The notes under the pieces are model-generated. The model made no database searches. It was given only the letters and a program-made list of their open reading frames with translations, and was not told the DNA's origin. From assembly GCA_008711135.1 (NCBI GenBank), contig VUAW01000002.1:341950-405949 (forward strand): a stretch of DNA of 64,000 nt, in the 5' to 3' direction. Shown piece after piece: positions 63,042 through 64,000 of this stretch. Within the stretch, counting starts at the first letter, position 1, and every line of letters starts with the position of its first letter. This stretch comes from Rhodobacteraceae bacterium LNNU 3342. GTDB lineage: Bacteria; Pseudomonadota; Alphaproteobacteria; Rhodobacterales; Rhodobacteraceae. A program made the position numbers and the translations under genes.

Positions 63042-63935
63042 GCCGGGATCAGCGGCGCCTTGCTGCTGCGTCCCGGGTACCAGCAGTTGCTGGCCGATGC
63101 TCGCCAGCGCCCGTTCGAGGTGGTGGTCGCTGAAGGCTTGGACCGGATCAGCCGCGACCAGGAACATATCGCTGCCTTCTACAAGCAGATGTCCCTTGCC
63201 GGGATCTCGGTGGTGACGGTGGCAGAGGGCGAGATCAGCGACCTGCACATCGGGCTGAAGGGCACGATGAGCAGCCTGTTCCTGAAGGACCTGGCGCAGA
63301 AGACCCGGCGGGGTCTAGAGGGCCGGATGCGGAACGGCAAGTCGGCGGGCGGGATCACCTACGGCTATGACGTGCTGCGGCGCGTCGGCGCAGACGGCCT
63401 GCCGATCCCTGGCGAACGCGGCGTCAACGCGGCGGAGGCCGAGATCGTGCGACGCATCTTCCGGGACTACAGCAATGGCCTGAGCCCGCGGACGATCGCT
63501 GCTACCCTGAACCAGGAGGGCATTCCCGGTCCCCGCGCAGACTGGGGCGCTTCGACGATCTATGGCAACAACGAGCGCGGCACCCGGCATCCTGCACAAC
63601 GAACTCTACATCGGGCGGCTGGTCTGGAACCGGCAGCGCTTCCTCAAGGACCCGGCCACGGGCAAAGCGGGTCGCCCGCATGAACCTGAAGCCGGGTGGG
63701 TGATCGAGGAGGTCCCTGCCCTGCGGATCGTGGATGATGCGCTCTGGCAGGCGGTGAAGGCGCGGCAGGGGGACACCCGGAACACCGCCATTCGCGACGG
63801 CATCCGCCATGTAGGGCGCACCAGCCGCCCGGTGCACCTGTTTTCCGGCAAGCTGGTCTGCGGCTGCTGCGGGGGCGGCGCGATCCTGGGCGGAAAGGCC
63901 TACTACGGCTGCTCCGCGATGCGGAACAAGGGCCC
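63042..63935 (+). pseudogene. Serine recombinase (resolvase/invertase), 5'-truncated and frameshifted
   Basis: Large serine recombinase remnant. The reading frame begins in the middle of the resolvase domain (AGISGALLLRPGYQQLL; VVVAEGLDRISRDQE); the catalytic serine region that should precede it is missing. The recombinase domain (TRRGLEGRMRNGKSAGGITYGYD) runs to about 63582. There the C-run at 63583-63585 has one extra base: removing it joins to the second frame, GILHNELYIGRLVWNRQRF, and the zinc-ribbon part CGCCGGG ... YYGCSAMRNKG. The 3' end is cut at about 63935 by an IS end. It is not functional as it stands. Confidence 0.85.
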
Positions 63936-64000
63936 TGGTCTTGCTCCCATTTCACCGGACACTCAGGCGGTTGCGGTTTGAGCAGCGATGAACTCGCGGG
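63936..64000 (-). mobile_element. End of an IS3-family element at the window edge
   Basis: The recombinase similarity stops at 63935, and a new sequence begins TGGTCTTGCTCCCATTTCACCGG on the plus strand, a TG-started terminus typical of IS3-family inverted repeats. The last transposase codons are readable on the minus strand, REFIAAQTATA and stop. The rest of the element lies outside the window, so its size and target duplication cannot be checked. Confidence 0.55.
63963..64000 (-). CDS. IS3-family transposase C-terminus (partial)
   Basis: The minus-strand frame ending at TGA (63965-63963) encodes REFIAAQTATA, the usual C-terminus of IS3-type OrfB proteins. Only 11 codons are in the window; the gene continues to the right. 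Confidence 0.5.
   Translation of the reverse strand, partial: REFIAAQTATA

Noticed and set aside
63029..63048. TCCCGG/CCGGGA inverted repeat at the broken 5' end of the recombinase
   Set aside because: Only 6 bp in GC-rich DNA and partly inside the similarity region; likely chance, though a junction scar is possible.
1..64000. CRISPR array, prophage or known defence genes
   Set aside because: No regularly spaced repeats, phage structural genes, or restriction or toxin-antitoxin pairs were recognised; the only mobile genes are the IS and recombinase remnants at the right end.

Overview
The window is a 64-kb piece of a high-GC alphaproteobacterial chromosome, almost certainly from the Rhodobacterales (Rhodobacteraceae). 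The assignment is an inference. It rests on the paired ethylmalonyl-CoA pathway genes (crotonyl-CoA carboxylase/reductase and ethylmalonyl-CoA mutase), on several families typical of that group (UPF0262, DUF2948, TIGR02186, Excalibur lipoprotein, YraN), and on the compact order small ORF-murA-DUF2948-hisD-UPF0262-phosphatase ... infA-maf-RNase E/G-yacG-tRNA-Phe. Genes are tightly packed, with many 1-4 bp start/stop overlaps.

Layout. 1-9.3 kb: a ComM-type ATPase cut by the window edge, convergent gshB, yraN and rsmI, then a divergent LpoA-like lipoprotein, glnD and murJ. 9.3-15.9 kb: trpS, a hypothetical membrane protein, an L,D-transpeptidase, a VOC protein, a branched-chain aminotransferase, a universal stress protein, then nfuA-tsaB-rimI behind a palindrome that looks like an Irr iron-control box. 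16-21.4 kb: a BMP-type nucleoside ABC importer (binding protein, double ATPase, two permeases) ending in a purine nucleoside phosphorylase; the genes together imply uptake and phosphorolysis of purine nucleosides. 21.5-30 kb: TauE/TIGR02186, a RAM-domain protein, a RecD-like helicase, ccr, an acyltransferase and ecm with a clear promoter-operator.

30-45.5 kb: a DUF4168 protein, rpmG, RNase P RNA, an AmpD-like amidase, an Excalibur lipoprotein, gatA/gatC, a ceramidase-family protein, tadA, an RluB-type pseudouridine synthase, a five-gene string (27-codon lipopeptide, XpaC, TelA, DUF2927 lipoprotein, dtd), a DEAD-box helicase, an inositol-monophosphatase-family enzyme and the carboxynorspermidine dehydrogenase/decarboxylase pair. 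45.6-51 kb: a surface-sugar module (glycosyltransferase fused to UDP-galactopyranose mutase, plus a GH1-like protein) and an SDR gene whose start is interrupted by a stop codon. 51-59.4 kb: the conserved housekeeping block, all leftward. 59.4-60.8 kb: tRNA-Thr and an MltB-type lytic transglycosylase.

The right end (60.8-64 kb) is accessory: a decayed IS3-type transposase, a cytochrome P450 with an upstream palindrome, a 5'-truncated and frameshifted serine recombinase, and the end of another IS3-type element at the window edge. I saw no CRISPR array, prophage or recognisable defence island. The best candidates for further work are the Irr-like box before nfuA, the ecm operator, the XpaC-TelA string, the UGM fusion, the RNase E/G-YacG coupling and the P450 locus.
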